Shown: in pieces, positions 1 through 11,454 of the stretch
Layout of the letters: every line of letters starts with the position of its first letter
Position numbering within the stretch: position 1 is the stretch's first letter
Assembly: GCA_948567375.1 (NCBI GenBank)
Contig: OX419761.1
Coordinates: forward strand, 59,336,501 to 59,400,500
DNA length: 64,000 nt
DNA from: Lunularia cruciata
Lineage: Eukaryota; Streptophyta; Marchantiopsida; Lunulariales; Lunulariaceae
Direction: 5' to 3'
The notes under the pieces: generated by a model
The model's database searches: none
What the model was told of the DNA's origin: nothing
The model's input: only the letters and a program-made list of their open reading frames with translations
Program-made: the position numbers and the translations under genes

Positions 1-300
1 ATCATAGTGTAGAGGTGCCACTACAAACCTCATACACTCCAAATACTCCTTCCCAATCTTGAAGGTAACAGGATGCGAGGTGCGGAATGTAGAACCCTTT
101 CTACCATCCGCCATCATCAAACTACTTCCAATCACTGGCTTGATAGGAATACCCAATTCCTTTGCTACTTGCATAGACATGCAATTCTTTGAACTTCCAA
201 AATCAACCAAAATCCTACAACACCAATTAGATATCATACCTTGCAAGTGAAGCAGACTTGCATAGGTTGAGCCTTCAATCCCATTGGAACTAATCAAGCT
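1..300 (-). pseudogene. retropepsin start of family Q pol, partial
   Basis: The minus strand reads ...RILVDFGSSKNCMSMQVAKE near 170-230, followed by LGIPIKPVIGSS. This is the active-site region of a gypsy aspartic protease, normally D-S/T-G; here it is DFG. It continues off the left edge. The paralogous stretch at 35570-35745 on the plus strand confirms the domain. Confidence 0.8.
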
Positions 301-379
301 CCCAGTAGGTGGCTCAAAATCTCCTACTGGGATTCCCCGTTTCCTTGATCATTCCGCTCCACAACCTCCACTTGGGCAA

Positions 380-1490
380 CTTGTCGAGGTTGTCCATTCT
401 TGAGTGGACGTTCAGCAATGCGATGCCCCAACTAGCAACAATAAAAACAACCACCATTTTGTCTTAGTTTCTCCCTGTCTGCCATGCTCAATGGTCTTTG
501 TTGAATTGCATCAATCTCCATTGGTGCTGACTCCTCTACTTGTGTGTAGTGTATTGGTAGGCTTTGTGGGGGTCGAGATCGAGACCAAGTTGTTGCCACC
601 AAGGAATCAAAATGTTTGGCCAATTGCTTGGCTTCCTCCAAGTGTTGTGGCTCTTGCATGGTTACCTCTAATTTGGTTCTTGCCTTCAAGCCCCTCACAA
701 ATCAATCCAGAGCTTCACCTTCCAAAATATCTGGAATTTGCATGATGGTGTTTTGGAACTACGTGACGTAACTTCTTATAGAGCCAATCTGTTTCAACTC
801 TACCAACTTATCCCAGGCAGCTCATGTGGCATTTATAGCTTGGAACCGACTGATTATTGTGCTCTTGAATTCTGCCCATGTCAAGATCGGTGCAACCATT
901 TGTCATTTGGCCCGCTCCACTCGGAATCTCCACCATAGCTTTGCTACTCCATCCAATTGCTAAGAAGCCAAGAGAATATGTTTTCACTCATCTTGTAGAT
1001 TGGTAGCTTCAAAATAACATTCACAATCAAACACAAAATTCTCCACTACACCTGGGAGATTCTTGCCTTCAAATACCTTGGGTTTAGGGAATCTGATCCA
1101 ATCTTCTCCTTCTCAAATTGATACTCTCTCCACCTGCTCTTGTCGTCAAAGATCTCGTTCATCCAACAATCGAGTAAGGTGCTCGATTTGTTGTTGCATA
1201 GCAAGGATAACATCAGGTATTGCCACCATGGTTGCTCCTCTATCACACCACTCCCAATCTATCTAATTTATTAACACATAGAAATAGCACGTCCACCGTT
1301 CTCCATAAGTTACAACCGGAAGTACCAAGGGTTCCTCGGATATGGTGATCGTATGCAGAAAATCTTGTCCAAAGTGCGAGGTGATGAACTGTATGAAATG
1401 ATGCTTGGGTAGTATTTGGATGCAAAAATCCCAATGGTTTGGTGGAAGTGGATTTGGTGGTCCATAAATTCCATCCATCCCATTCCTGCT
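380..1490 (-). pseudogene. gag of family Q, broken
   Basis: The minus strand encodes typical gypsy gag text in pieces: a segment with FVFDCECYFEAT and LDGVAKLWW near 930-1050, then MRGLKARTKLEV near 690, and a zinc knuckle near 405-440. The knuckle reads CFYCC, a TAG stop, LGH, then RIAER. It therefore has an internal stop and lacks the last cysteine of CX2CX4HX4C. Several other stops interrupt the frame. The protein would have been the capsid/nucleocapsid precursor. Confidence 0.85.
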
Positions 1491-1500
1491 CTGATACCAA
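1489..1500 (-). other. primer binding site (initiator tRNA-Met type)
   Basis: The minus strand reads TTGGTATCAGAG immediately after the LTR end. This is the plant retrotransposon primer binding site complementary to the 3' end of initiator tRNA-Met (usual form TGGTATCAGAGC). It fixes the LTR boundary and the element's orientation. Confidence 0.92.
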
Positions 1501-1909
1501 TGTAAAAGACCGAATCCGAGGAGAAAAATAGGAGAATGGAAACTCACATTGGGACACTTGAATGAGGGAAAACTCCGAATGCCTAGCATGAGCTTTGGCT
1601 TTGGTATTTATAGGAAGCATACAAGAGCCTTGAAGCTTCTCAAGGAGCTTCCTTGAGCCGCTTTCTTGGAATGCAAGCCAAGTTAACCAAGGAGCTTCTC
1701 AAGAAGCTTCCTTCCAGAAGCCGCCTACTTGGCATGCAAGCTAAGCTAGTTAGAAGCTTCTAGAAGCTACCTACTTACGGCGCAAGTTAACTAGCTGGGA
1801 AGCTTCCCAAGAAGCTTCTTAGATGCTTCTAGAATATTCTAGGCTATTTTGTCTTATTCTCTACTTCGTAAGCCCGACTAACTTCGTTGCTAATCTCCAT
1901 ATTGTTACA
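1501..1909 (-). repeat. 5' LTR of family Q, copy Q1
   Basis: On the minus strand it begins TGTAACAATATGGAG and ends CTTTTACA, giving the usual TG...CA ends, 409 bp. It sits directly against a primer binding site. The five bases after it on the plus strand (1910-1914, CTTAG) would be one half of the target duplication; the other half lies outside the window. It matches the solo LTR at 31350-31773 over nearly its whole length. Confidence 0.93.
1605..1839 (-). promoter_or_regulatory. LTR promoter: heat-shock-element units upstream of a TATA box
   Basis: The minus-strand TATA box is TATAAATA at 1605-1612. Upstream lie GAAGCTTC (1632-1639) and two perfect three-unit heat shock elements. 1753-1765 reads GAA-GC-TTC-TA-GAA, and 1827-1839 reads TTC-TA-GAA-TA-TTC. 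Further GAAGCTTC pairs occur at 1703-1710, 1799-1806 and 1811-1818. The consensus nGAAnnTTCnnGAAn binds heat shock factors in eukaryotes. That this LTR is heat-inducible is inferred. Confidence 0.6.
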
Positions 1910-1914
1910 CTTAG

Positions 1915-4900
1915 CACCCCTCTCACTTCACCAATGACCTATGAAATCATGCCTTGATTACCCATGGGTAGGATTAGGTTTGGCATAACATCAATGGCGA
2001 GCTAGATGCTTACAGATGAGAGTAGAGGCCACCTCTCTACCTACCCTCCTAGACCCACTTCATACTCCAACTCTCTCACTACAAGCACCCTTGGGCTCTT
2101 ACTCATGGCTCCACTCTTTGGATCCCTTTCAAGCTTTCCTCCCATGCTTACCTTGTCTATGCATGTATACTAGGATCCTTATGCCCCTTTGCCATCTAAT
2201 GGGCTCCAGGCTTTCCATAATCTTACGTGCCATCTTGGCAAATGATCAAGAAAGAGATGTCTCTGCTTGGACTCTACTTGCTCTCTTCTCCTAGTGGACT
2301 TTGCTCCTTCTAGCTCATGAGGGCACATCTAGCCACCAAGAGACATCCTCTTAGATTCATTGGTTTCTAAAAGGTGATTGGCTTGCTTTACAAGAGGAAT
2401 ACACTATCCAAGCCCAAGCGGCTGCTAGATGGATCATGGAGTCCCCACAAGCTCATGCTCCACCTCCAAAGCACCATCATTTATGTCATGCCTTGATGTT
2501 AGGCCAGGTAGGGGAGTACAAATAGGCAGTCTAGGCACTATCACCCTCTAGACCAACACCCTTCTCCATAGATACATTATCAACCTTATAAGATCTTCAC
2601 CCATCAGCCACATATGACCTTCCTTCTTTTTTCCAAGACTTCCACCTAGATGAGGAGACCCAGCTTATAGTAGTCCTTCTTTGCCCAAGCTTTAATTCAC
2701 TCTCCATGTTTCTTAGCAAGTGGTTCTTCAAGTTTAGTTTTTGAACATTTATGGGATTGTCTCTCCCTATATAGGCCCAACTTGGGCTTTCTCCTTCTCT
2801 TTGCTTTCTACCCACATATTGCCTTGGGTTTAGTGCACTCATGTGCTACTTATTTTTTAGGTACATCTTGTCTCTTGGCTTGATCCAATGAGGCTTTAGG
2901 TGTTTGCCCCATTGCCATTGGAGATGTTTTCTTATGGTTGGTCTCATGCACCGTATGTCTACAATTTTATCATTCCTTTTCATCTTCCCTCTCTCCTCAT
3001 TGGTATGTGGTTGTGAGACATTTATTGCGAGCATTAGAGCTTCCTTGGACCTCTACCTTGATTGGGTATTTATCCAAGTGGATGTCTCAAATGCCTTCAA
3101 TACCATTTCTTGTCTAGCTTTGTTTTAAGCTCTTTTTTTGGCAGAGGATCAAATCTCCTTCCTTATTCCTTTTGTGCATACTTGCTATGGTATTGAGATA
3201 CCATTGTTGTATAGTAACTATACTACCATAGGAGAGTTCACTTTGTTGGCATTGGCAGAGGGTACACATTAGGGCAACCCTTTGGGTGGGCCATTATTTT
3301 CCATAGCTCACTTTATAGCTTTGCATGAGGTTGCATCAACCTTTCCAACTTGTTTTTTTTTCATCCTTATCAAATGATACACAAATCTTGGGCCCCATGG
3401 AGGATGTAGTTCAAGCAGGGCAAGCTTCCATATTTAGTTTGGAGTCCTTGGGTTCATGAGTTCATGCTCATAAATGAAAAGTCTAGAGCTCCCACATAGT
3501 TCTCTGCTCCTATGAATTCCCACCATGATTCCAATTCCCAATAGGAGGCTTGAGAGTATTGGGCTATCCTTTCAAAGAAGAGAGGTTTTTTAGCTCCTTT
3601 ATCTCCTTTATCCCTAGACTATTACCCATGCTCACCTCTTCCCTTGGCTAGGGAACTCACCCTAAACTCCCTTTGAGATATTATGTCCCAAGAGCATCTT
3701 ATTTGGCATGTACATTTCCTCCTACAAAGGTACTCCTACCACATCTATGGTCCTTTGATAATACTTTGTGTTATACTTTCTCCATACATTTAGGACCATG
3801 TATGCTCTCACAATTGTCAGATGATTGGTACCACTTACAAATAGCTCTTCATGTAGTTAGGGGAGGATGTGGTATCACATCATAGGAGGCTATTGCACTA
3901 GCCGCTTACCCAAGAGCATGGGCACTAGTGGCACTCTTGTTGATAGATAGGTTCTTACATGAGGGTTGCTCTTTTTTATTGCCACATATTGTGATAGTTG
4001 ACTCAAGGAACTATGATTTCCAAATATCTCTTTGATTGGCTCGGGATCTATTGCTAGACCTAACACATACATCACTCTTTCCCTTTGTAGACCTTTATCC
4101 CTAAATTCTAAGAAGTTTTAGGCAGAGCTCAATGAGCATATGCACACTCACACTCTTTCTAGCATCCCCACTAATGTGCCTTTACTTGATAGAGCTAGGA
4201 TCCTCTCTTGCAAGCGGAAGGGTGCATGAGCTTGGCTTCATACCTCCTTTTTGATTGCGGACTTTCTATTCACATAAGAGGAATTCACCACAACCCTTCA
4301 TCTTAGGCTAGGCCTACCACATCCATCACTCTTGGGCTTATTGGACCATTGCCCATGTGATTCTTCATTGGATGCAAAGGGCATACATCTCCTATAGTGT
4401 GTTATAAGAGGCAAGCCTACTAGGGTCCATGATGCCATTAGAGATGTGGTGGTCCAGATCCTATGATCTACATGCTCAAAGATTTAGATCAAGCAAAAAA
4501 TGGTCCTATTGGGCCCACCACACCGGAGAGTGCTCATAGATATTGTCCTCTTCATAGATGGCCAACATACATTGTATGATGTGGTGGTGGCAAACCACTT
4601 AGACTAGAGTCTTTGGTATGAGCTAGCATCCAAGCAAGAGTTGTAGCAATCATCACTAGTAGGGAGAAGGAGAACCACTATGCCCCACGGCTTGCCTTTG
4701 ATATCTTTGTCCCCTAGTAGTGGAGCTTTTTGGCCATCAGTTTGATGGTCTCCTTTGTAAGGCATCACCGGGCTAACTATAGAAGAGAGGCACTTTGATT
4801 TTCTTACTTGCCATGCTTACCTTGTATATTTGAGAGATCTCTATAACCCTACAAAGATCATAGGCTTTGAGTCTTTATTGATGAGCCTTAGTAGTGAGGT

Positions 4901-5000
4901 GCACAATTCATTGATGCTCCCTCTCTCACTTTTGCCAAACATACAATTGGAGGATTTATATCACACTATGTAGTTATAGTACCTTTGTCACTTAGATTGC
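1915..5000 (+). mobile_element. decayed non-LTR retrotransposon with RT and restriction-like endonuclease (REL), old copy
   Basis: Fragments in several frames are collinear with the younger element at 23085-24600. Near 3070-3110 I read QVDVSNAFNTIS (RT motif A). Near 3270-3300 comes GNPLGGPLFSIAHF (the QGDPLGGPLF motif). The YXDD region is lost near 3370. Near 3860-3950 I read GGCGITS followed by AWALVALLLIDRFL. Near 4415-4450 comes VHDAIRDVV, aligning with THDAIRDIV of the younger copy. Near 4525-4580 I read LIDIVLFIDG and YDVVVA, the endonuclease core. Stops and shifts are frequent. Boundaries are approximate; 1915-2300 may hold the N-terminal part. Confidence 0.72.
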
Positions 5001-5820
5001 ATATTTTGAGTGTTTGCATTGCTATATAGTGTTTTTTTTCTCTATGCCATGTGAGCTTTGGCTTTGGTTTCTCCATCCCTTTTTGCCTTCTTTTGTTGGA
5101 TCTTGTACTCTTTCTTTCTTTATGCACCATTTTGTGTGCTTGTATTCTTTTTCTCCTTGTCTTACAAGGTATATTATTGGGCATGTTGGCCTTTATCAAA
5201 AAATTTCTTCCTCTCTCCTTACCCGAGTAGCTCTATAAGCAGGACAAAATGCACTTTACATCCAAATTCACACTCATTGCTGCAAAAACCTTGATAAAGA
5301 TCTTTGCCACAATTGCATCTTCATACAATTAGTAACTAACGATCACTCAAATATGTTGCATGTTGTACCCATGCCAAATCACCATACCTGTTGCCTCATC
5401 AAAATTTGGTTATGTCAAGATCATGGTCAACTAAATCTTCAAGAGCATTAAGTGAGTAGAATAATATCTTAGGAATCTAAAAATGACTACTGATTCTATT
5501 CTACAAGCTTACACAACTAAAATAACAAATGATGAGAAACAACTAGAACGTGATAATATTACCCATAACTCACAAACAACAAAAATTTAGAAGCCTTGAA
5601 TACCTACTCCATTTTCCTTGAAAACATAAAATAGCCACATCCTTGCTTATTGATACTCACAAGATAATGTATTATCCTTCATCAATTTGTATTTTTTTGA
5701 GGATATCCTCCTAATATGGTTCAACATATACTTTCAAAGAAGGATATCGATTAATAGAAGAGTAACACAAGTTCTCAATTCTAGAAATTTTTTCAGACTT
5801 ATATAACCTAAGGTGATTAG
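5001..5820. other. no gene recognised
   Basis: T-rich then mixed AT-rich sequence. The first 250 bases may still be the 3' end of the preceding non-LTR element, but the conserved 3' UTR hairpin seen at 24549 and 62113 is absent. The last five bases (5816-5820, ATTAG) are the left target duplication of the copia element. Confidence 0.5.
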
Positions 5821-6084
5821 TGTTAGATTTATATAATATGCATTTGTGGTTACCATTATGTCAGCACTAGGTAGTCAACGTAGTCGAGGTAGTGCACTTA
5901 GTGGACCATAGTGGACTATATTGGACTTAGTGGACTACTAACTATGCTCAAGAGCACTCTCAACATTGTTCCTATATGATCTTTGTCTAAGGGATTACAC
6001 AAGTTAATCATTTACTCACAAGTTGCTTCCTCTCAATGCCTTGCTTCTTCAAAATGCACCTTTTGTTAAGTGCATTTTCTTTCA
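5821..6084 (+). repeat. 5' LTR of the copia element
   Basis: Starts TGTTAGATTTATATAATATG and ends TTTCA, 264 bp. The same start recurs at 12703, right after a polypurine tract. The block GGGATTACACAA and the run toward TTTACTCAC recur at 15445-15475, the far end of the split 3' LTR. Confidence 0.93.
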
Positions 6085-6098
6085 TAGTATCGGAGCAA
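6085..6098 (+). other. primer binding site of the copia element
   Basis: TAGTATCGGAGCAA follows the LTR end directly. It is a mutated version of the tRNA-Met type site TGGTATCAGAGC. Confidence 0.75.
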
Positions 6099-6333
6099 TA
6101 GGCCTGAGAATTTCCTTCTTAGTTGTTAAAGGATGCCTTAGTATACAATTTTGAAATTCTGAGAGAGGTAGTTCTCTTACACACTAGAGTATCTGGAAAA
6201 CCAAGAATCTCTCATTCCTCCTCTGAAGAATGCTTCTTTTCTCTGGGTTTTGGGAGAGATTTCTCTCTTATGTCCTTTGTTAATCTGGGTTTTAGGATAG
6301 AAATTCTCTGTTATTCTCTATGAATCAATCATT

Positions 6334-7040
6334 ATGTCTGCTGCTGGTGTTGGTCCTGCTTGTGCTCCTACTGCAGCTATATTTACTAATCCATCTATTC
6401 AATTTGATTCCACTTTTGTCAAATTTAATAGCAATTATTCCAATTTTGGAAACATTATCTTGCCCTTAAGCTAAAGGTAGCTTCAATTTCTACCATTTTT
6501 TATGGTACTGAAGTCAAGCCCAAATTTTCAGCTACTCTATCTGATTTGGAGCATAGGAATCTTATTGCTCTTGAAGCAATAAATTCAACATTAGCTCTTG
6601 AATTTGTTATTGACATCAACAAGCACACATTGGCAAGTGAAGCATGGATAGATTTCACTACCATGTACAAAGGTACTGATGACATTAAAATCATGTACCT
6701 ACTGGACCCGTTGATGAATTGAAGATCCATCAAGGCACCAGTGTAGCAAAACACATTACCAATTTCCATGGAGTCCTCACCCAATTGGCTGTAGTGAACA
6801 ACCCAATCAATGACAAGCAAGTTAAGCTCCATTTGATGGGATCTATGCCTTCTAGTATCAAGTATTTTCTACAATCATTGCAAACAAAGAAGACTACATC
6901 TTTATGATGTCATTTCTCTTCTTCTTCATGAAGAGATCAATATGAAGTATGAAGGTCTTGTAAAGCAAACAACTACTCTAATAGTCACACAAGGCTCTAC
7001 ATCTTCTTATAGAATCAAAGGTAAAGGCAAAGGGAGCTAG
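6334..7040 (+). pseudogene. copia gag, broken
   Basis: The ATG at 6334 starts a protein beginning MSAAGVGP. After a shift near 6465 the text continues with a copia gag-like stretch: ALEAINSTLALE, HTLASEAWIDF, then HQGTSVAKHITNFHGV and MGSMPSSIKYFLQSL (6719-6895). Known copia gag proteins share this helical region with spaced W and hydrophobic residues. At least two stops and a shift disrupt it, and a solo LTR then interrupts it at 7046. Confidence 0.8.
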
Positions 7041-7045
7041 AAGAA

Positions 7046-7805
7046 TGTAATACTCTGAGGATAGGAGACATGAAGAGAAACACACCATGAAAAACACACA
7101 ATTTCACACTCAAACCTCCGATGCCCCAAAGAAGCACCTTCTCTTTATTATATAGACAAAGGGGATCTCCTCCAAGGAAGCTCCACCATAGGATTAGGCA
7201 CATAGATAAGTGACATGTCAGCAAGCTCCAACCTTGGATTACTTACTTGGATGGGTGGCATGTTGGTCCTGGTACTATCTGGTTGGTCAAACAAGCTTTG
7301 ACCAAAAGGAATATTTTAGGGAATCTTCTTGTAGGAATCTCATAATCACATGGGTGAGGTATTGTTGGAAAGCTCTCAACAAGACAAACCAGGAAGGATG
7401 GAAGGCCAACCTTTATTCCATTTGGGAAGGGGGGGGGATCTGCATATTTTTGAGGTCTAATTCATTTGTTTAGACCTCCAAATTGCCTTCAAAGATTTCA
7501 GGCCTATTTTGGTTCCTAATCTATTAATAGAAGTTCCCTTTTGGTGATATCTTTGTCTGATCTATTTAGTCCATCATGTGTAACATCCTTCTTGATGTTA
7601 TCAAACCAATTCTCACCTTTAAATTATATGTCTAGCTATTGGTTCTAAGGTTTTCAAGTCTATTTTGGTTTCTGCCCTATTAGTATAAGTACTCTTTTGG
7701 TGATACTTCTATCTGATCTATTTTGACCATCATGTATAATATCATTCCAAATGTTACCAAACCAAATTTCACATCTAGATCATATGGCTAGCTCTTGGTA
7801 TTACA
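7046..7805 (-). repeat. solo LTR of gypsy family R, copy R1
   Basis: On the plus strand it runs TGTAATACTCTGAGG ... TTGGTATTACA, 760 bp. It is flanked on both sides by the perfect 5-bp duplication AAGAA (7041-7045 and 7806-7810), so it is a solo LTR that landed in copia gag. Sense is minus: the TATATAATAAAGAG promoter block reads that way. The 3' portion (plus-strand right end) contains an internal duplication of roughly 165 bp; the motif with CTTTTGGTGATA occurs twice. Confidence 0.93.
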
Positions 7806-9110
7806 AAGAATGAATCTCATGGTTTTTTGGTCAAAACTTGTTCAATAGATCTTCTGGTCTAAATTCTTCCTCTTGTCAGAACTCTTTAAACATATCTCCT
7901 TGTCAAAACTAGAGTCTTTTCTAAAGATCTTCTAAAGGAAATTCCTTCAAACCTTCTATCATCTATCACTATTGCTCAAAGAAGTGACATCACATCAAAG
8001 ACAATCACAAGTGCATTGTTGATGCAAAGGAGAAAGGATGCAATGAACACCATCATGCAAACACTTCTACAACTCACCTCTCTTTGTACAACATTGATGT
8101 TGTTTCTTCAATCACTCAGGACAAGCAATGGTAAATCAACATTGTTGCTTCTCAGCATATGACCTATTAATAAATCTATTTCTTGGTCTATGAAGCATAC
8201 TCACCACTTAGACAAGTTTACTTGGCTGATGGTTCCAACAAGGTTATTCTAGGCCATGAGATAGTTTCAAGTAAGCTTGCTTGTTTAGAGAACTCATACA
8301 TGCTAGAAGATGTTCTACATGTTCTTTTGCTAAACAAGAATCTCTATTCAATACTTCAGTTGAGCAAATTATATGGATCATTTTAGTTTAAAAAAACAAA
8401 AAATTTCCTTTATGATAACATGTGGAACCTAATTGCATCCTATCCTAAATTGAACAAGTTTTGGCTTTTGGGAGAGTCAATTGAGCAACCTCAAGATGTT
8501 GCAGTTTCTACATCAACTCAATCTCAATCATCTAAAGCTACTACAATCTTTATTACATTTGGGGATAAATCCATTGCTATTATTTCCCTATGGCATAGAC
8601 ATCTTGGGCACATCAGCAAGAATAGACTTCAACTTCTACAAGATAAAGATTTGGTTGTTGAAATGGATTTAATCCATCCTTCCATGTTTCTTGTTTGCTC
8701 ACCTTGTCTTCATGGCAAGCAAACTCAAATTTCTTTTGCCCAGGAAGGAGCTATTGCTCCATTGGCTCTCATCCATTTTGATGTTTGTGATCTCATCTCT
8801 TCTGATTCTTACACTAGTTACAAATACTTCATGACCTTCATTGTTGATTACACAAGGTACATATTCTTGTATGTACTCAAGTTCAAACATGAAGTTTTTA
8901 ATTGTTTCCAAGATTATGTAACCTGTGTAGAGACTCAACACAATAATAAGGTCTAGGTGTTTTACTAAGACAATGGTGGTGAATACACATCTACAGATTT
9001 TCATCTTTTCTACAAAGGCAAAGCAAAAGCATCATGCTCCATTCAGCACTCCACACATTCCTCAACAAAATGGTGTTGTTGAGAGGAAGAATAGAACATT
9101 GGTTGAACCT
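7806..9110 (+). pseudogene. copia nucleocapsid end, protease and integrase, broken
   Basis: The protease region near 8125-8260 reads INIVASQHMTY, then YSPLRQVYLADGS; the usual DSGAS(Q)HM active site is damaged. The integrase zinc-binding HHCC motif is readable: WHRHLGHIS (8590-8620) and CSPCLHGKQT (8697-8725). The core follows with IHFDVCDL and FIVDYTRYIFLYVL, then DNGGEYTST near 8970 after a stop at 8954. The last readable piece is GVVERKNRTL near 9075-9105. Active-site D and DNGGE residues are visible but the frame is broken. Confidence 0.87.
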
Positions 9111-9765
9111 TAAGTTATTTAAGTCTGAACTCCCCAAGCCTTATTAGGGAGAGGCACTACAAACCATCAACATTTTGCAAAATAAGTCCAATTAAAGCTA
9201 TCTCCTCAAAATTTGCACACTTCCAACTTTGGCTTGGTTAGAAACCTAATCTCTCCCAACTTCACATTTTTAGATGCATTGCTTATGCACATGTTCCATC
9301 TTCTTCTAGATCTAAACTAGAATCCAAGTCTTCCAAGTGTAATTTTCTTGGATATGATCAAGAAAGTAAAGCTTACAGACTACAAAAGACATTTGGTAAC
9401 TCTAGTTTTCTGTCAAGAGATGTTCAATTTCAAAAACATACTTATGCTCATGAACATAAATAGTGTACTAACACTCAAGATTTTCATTGAATTAAACTAG
9501 ACTTTGTGATCTGAAAATTATTATTCCCTCTATAGCTTCTAGTTTTGAGTCTACACACAAACTATCTCTAGAACTCCGGCTTTGTCTCAATCCTTTTCTA
9601 TCCACAATCTTGCAGTTCCAACAATTCCTTCTCCATTATCTTCTACACTAGTGTCATTAACTTCTATTTTTGATACTTCACACATGTCCTCAAGAACCTC
9701 TACCATTTTTTACACCAGGAGGCCTAAACATCCTTCTCTAGATGTTGTCCAAGTGCCTTTTGTAC
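9111..9765 (+). pseudogene. copia integrase C-terminus and linker, decayed
   Basis: I read SSRSKLESKSSKC and FLGYDQESKAYRL in one frame near 9300-9370. A serine/threonine/proline-rich linker and RRPKHPSLDVVQVPFV follow (9715-9765), where copia elements have the stretch before RT. The RT itself is not found afterwards, so it was probably deleted when R3 and the duplications formed. Confidence 0.7.
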
Positions 9766-10445
9766 GGTAAGGCACCAAATTTCTCCCCTCAAAATTAGTC
9801 AGTTTCAATAGCATGTGTTCTTCCAAGAGGGATGATCCACTCTCTTGGATTAAAACACTCACTCTGATAGCATTGTAATACTCCAAGGATAGTAGAACCC
9901 TCCAAGAGAGAAAACTCAAGCTTCACACTCAATACTCCAATGCTCCAAAGGAACAACTTCTCTTTATTATATAGCAAAGAGGATCCCCTCAAAGGAAGCT
10001 ACACCCTTGGATCAGATACATGGATTGGTGATATGTCGGTAAGCTCTACCCTTAGATTAGTTGCTTGGATGGGTGACAAGTTGGTCCTTGTTCTATCTCG
10101 TTGGTCAAAGGGGATCTTTAGAGAATCTCCTTATAAGAATCTCAAAATCATATGGATGAGGTATTGTTGGAAAGCTTTTTATGAGAGGGAAGGGAAGGCT
10201 AGCCTCTCCTACATTGAAAGGCAACATATTTTCAACATATTTTTGAGGCCTAGTTCATCCATTTAGGCTTCTAAAATTAGCTTTGCAGTTTTCAAGCTAT
10301 TCTTTGCTCTCGCCTATTAGTATAAGTACTCTTTTGGTGATGATACGTCTATCTGATCTACTTAGTCCATCATATATAATATCTTCCTTGATGTTACCAA
10401 ACCAATTTTCACCTCTAGTTAATATGTCTAGCTATTGGTATTATA
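9766..10445 (-). repeat. R-family LTR with primer binding site and leader, copy R3
   Basis: The LTR proper is 9873-10445 (plus-strand ends TGTAATACTCC and TTGGTATTATA). On the minus strand it is followed by ATGCTATCAGAGTGAG, close to the tRNA-Met primer binding site TGGTATCAGAG, and by about 100 bases of leader. This shows that the R LTR 3' end is ...GGAGTATTACA and that it primes like a plant gypsy/copia element. The rest of the element is absent. On the right, copia RNase H resumes at once. Confidence 0.75.
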
Positions 10446-10740
10446 GGAGGATATTGCTTTATCTTTGGTAATGGTATATTGGTCAAGCAAAAGGAAAGTT
10501 TTTGTTTGACTATCTAGCACCGAAGCTGAATACATGGCTCTATCAAAAGCAACTATTGAAGCAGTATGGCTTAAGCGCTTGTTAAGTGAGTTGGGATTTC
10601 TTGGAGAAACAATGACATTGTATTGTGACAGCAATAGGGAATTGACCTTGCTACTCCAACAAAGCAGCATATACGCAACATATAGATATCAGATACCACT
10701 ATATCAAAGAAAGAGTTAAAGGCAAGGAGATCTTTGCTTC
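10446..10740 (+). pseudogene. copia RNase H, first copy
   Basis: Reads GYCFIFGN, YWSSKRKVFV, a stop, then LSSTEAEYMALSKATIEAVW and LKRLLSELGFLGE. This is the copia RNase H signature (SGYCFxxG ... SSTEAEYxAL). The core acidic residues in STEAEY are kept. A second copy lies at 11455-11788. Confidence 0.88.
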
Positions 10741-11316
10741 TCTAGGAGATCCTTGGATCATATACATGGATTGGTGACATGTCAGCGAGCTCTACCCTTA
10801 GATTAGTTGTTTGCATGGGTGACATGTCAGTCCTTGTCCTATCTAGTTGGTCAAAAGGAATCTTTAGGGAATATTCTTGTAAGAATCTCAAAATCACATG
10901 GATGATTTTGAGGCCTTGTTGTATACATTCTGGAGGCCTAATTCATCCGTTTAGGCTTCCAAAATTAGCATATAGATAGCATATAGATAGCATATACGCA
11001 ACATATAGATATCAGATACCACTATATCAAAGAAAGAGTTAAAGGCAAGGAGATCTTTGCTTCTCTAGGAGACCCTTGGATCATATACATGGATTGGTGA
11101 CATGTCAGTGAGCTCTACCCTTAGATTGGTTGTTTGCATGGGTGACATGTCAGTCCTTGTCCTATCTAGTTGGTCAAAAGGAATCTTTAGGGAATATTCT
11201 TGTAAGAATCTCAAAATCACATGGATGATTTTGAGGCCTTGTTGTATACATTCTGGAGGCCTAATTCGTCCGTTTAGGCTTCCAAAATTAGCTTTGAAGT
11301 TGTCAGGCTATTCTCG
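10671..11316 (+). repeat. 323-bp tandem duplication (RNase H end plus R-LTR piece)
   Basis: The unit starting ATACGCAACATATAG at 10671 recurs at 10994 with only a few substitutions. Each unit fuses the end of copia RNase H (...AAAGGCAAGGAGATCTTTGC) to an R-LTR fragment beginning CCTTGGATCATATACATGG. The high identity of the two units indicates a recent duplication relative to the host element. Confidence 0.9.
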
Positions 11317-11454
11317 GCTCCTGCCCTATTAGTAGAAGTATTCTTTTGGTGATACTTCTATATGATCTACTTAGTACATCATATACAAAATCCTCTCAAA
11401 TGTTACCAAACCAATTTTCACCTCTAGATAATATGTCTCGCTATTGGTATTATA
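11070..11454 (-). repeat. truncated R-family LTR, copy R5
   Basis: Contiguous R-LTR text from CCTTGGATCATATAC to TTGGTATTATA. It lacks the terminal 140 or so bases next to the primer binding site. A shorter piece of the same stretch sits at 10750-10975 as part of the duplicated unit. Copia RNase H resumes directly after it. Confidence 0.85.

Larger units (their letters stand above)
1..1909 (-). mobile_element. 5' part of a Ty3/gypsy LTR retrotransposon (family Q)
   Basis: Read on the minus strand, this is a 5' LTR (1909 to 1501), a primer binding site, a gag relic and the start of a retropepsin. The element continues beyond the left edge, so its pol and 3' LTR are not visible. The same gag and protease text recurs on the plus strand at 34379-35745, so the family has at least two internal copies here. 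The coding region has stops and lost key residues, so this copy is not autonomous. Confidence 0.9.

Noticed and set aside
404-745. Plus-strand 113-codon open frame opposite gag
   Set aside because: It is the shadow of the minus-strand gag frame; its translation has no motif.
1243-1620. Minus-strand 125-codon frame spanning the LTR end as a host gene
   Set aside because: It crosses the LTR, primer site and gag leader, so it is element sequence rather than a gene.
7320-7345. Heat shock elements in family R LTRs (GAATCTTC)
   Set aside because: Only two-unit matches with a six-base gap to the next unit; not enough to separate from chance.
10671-11316. CRISPR-like or satellite array
   Set aside because: Only two long units, made of retrotransposon parts; no short spaced repeats.
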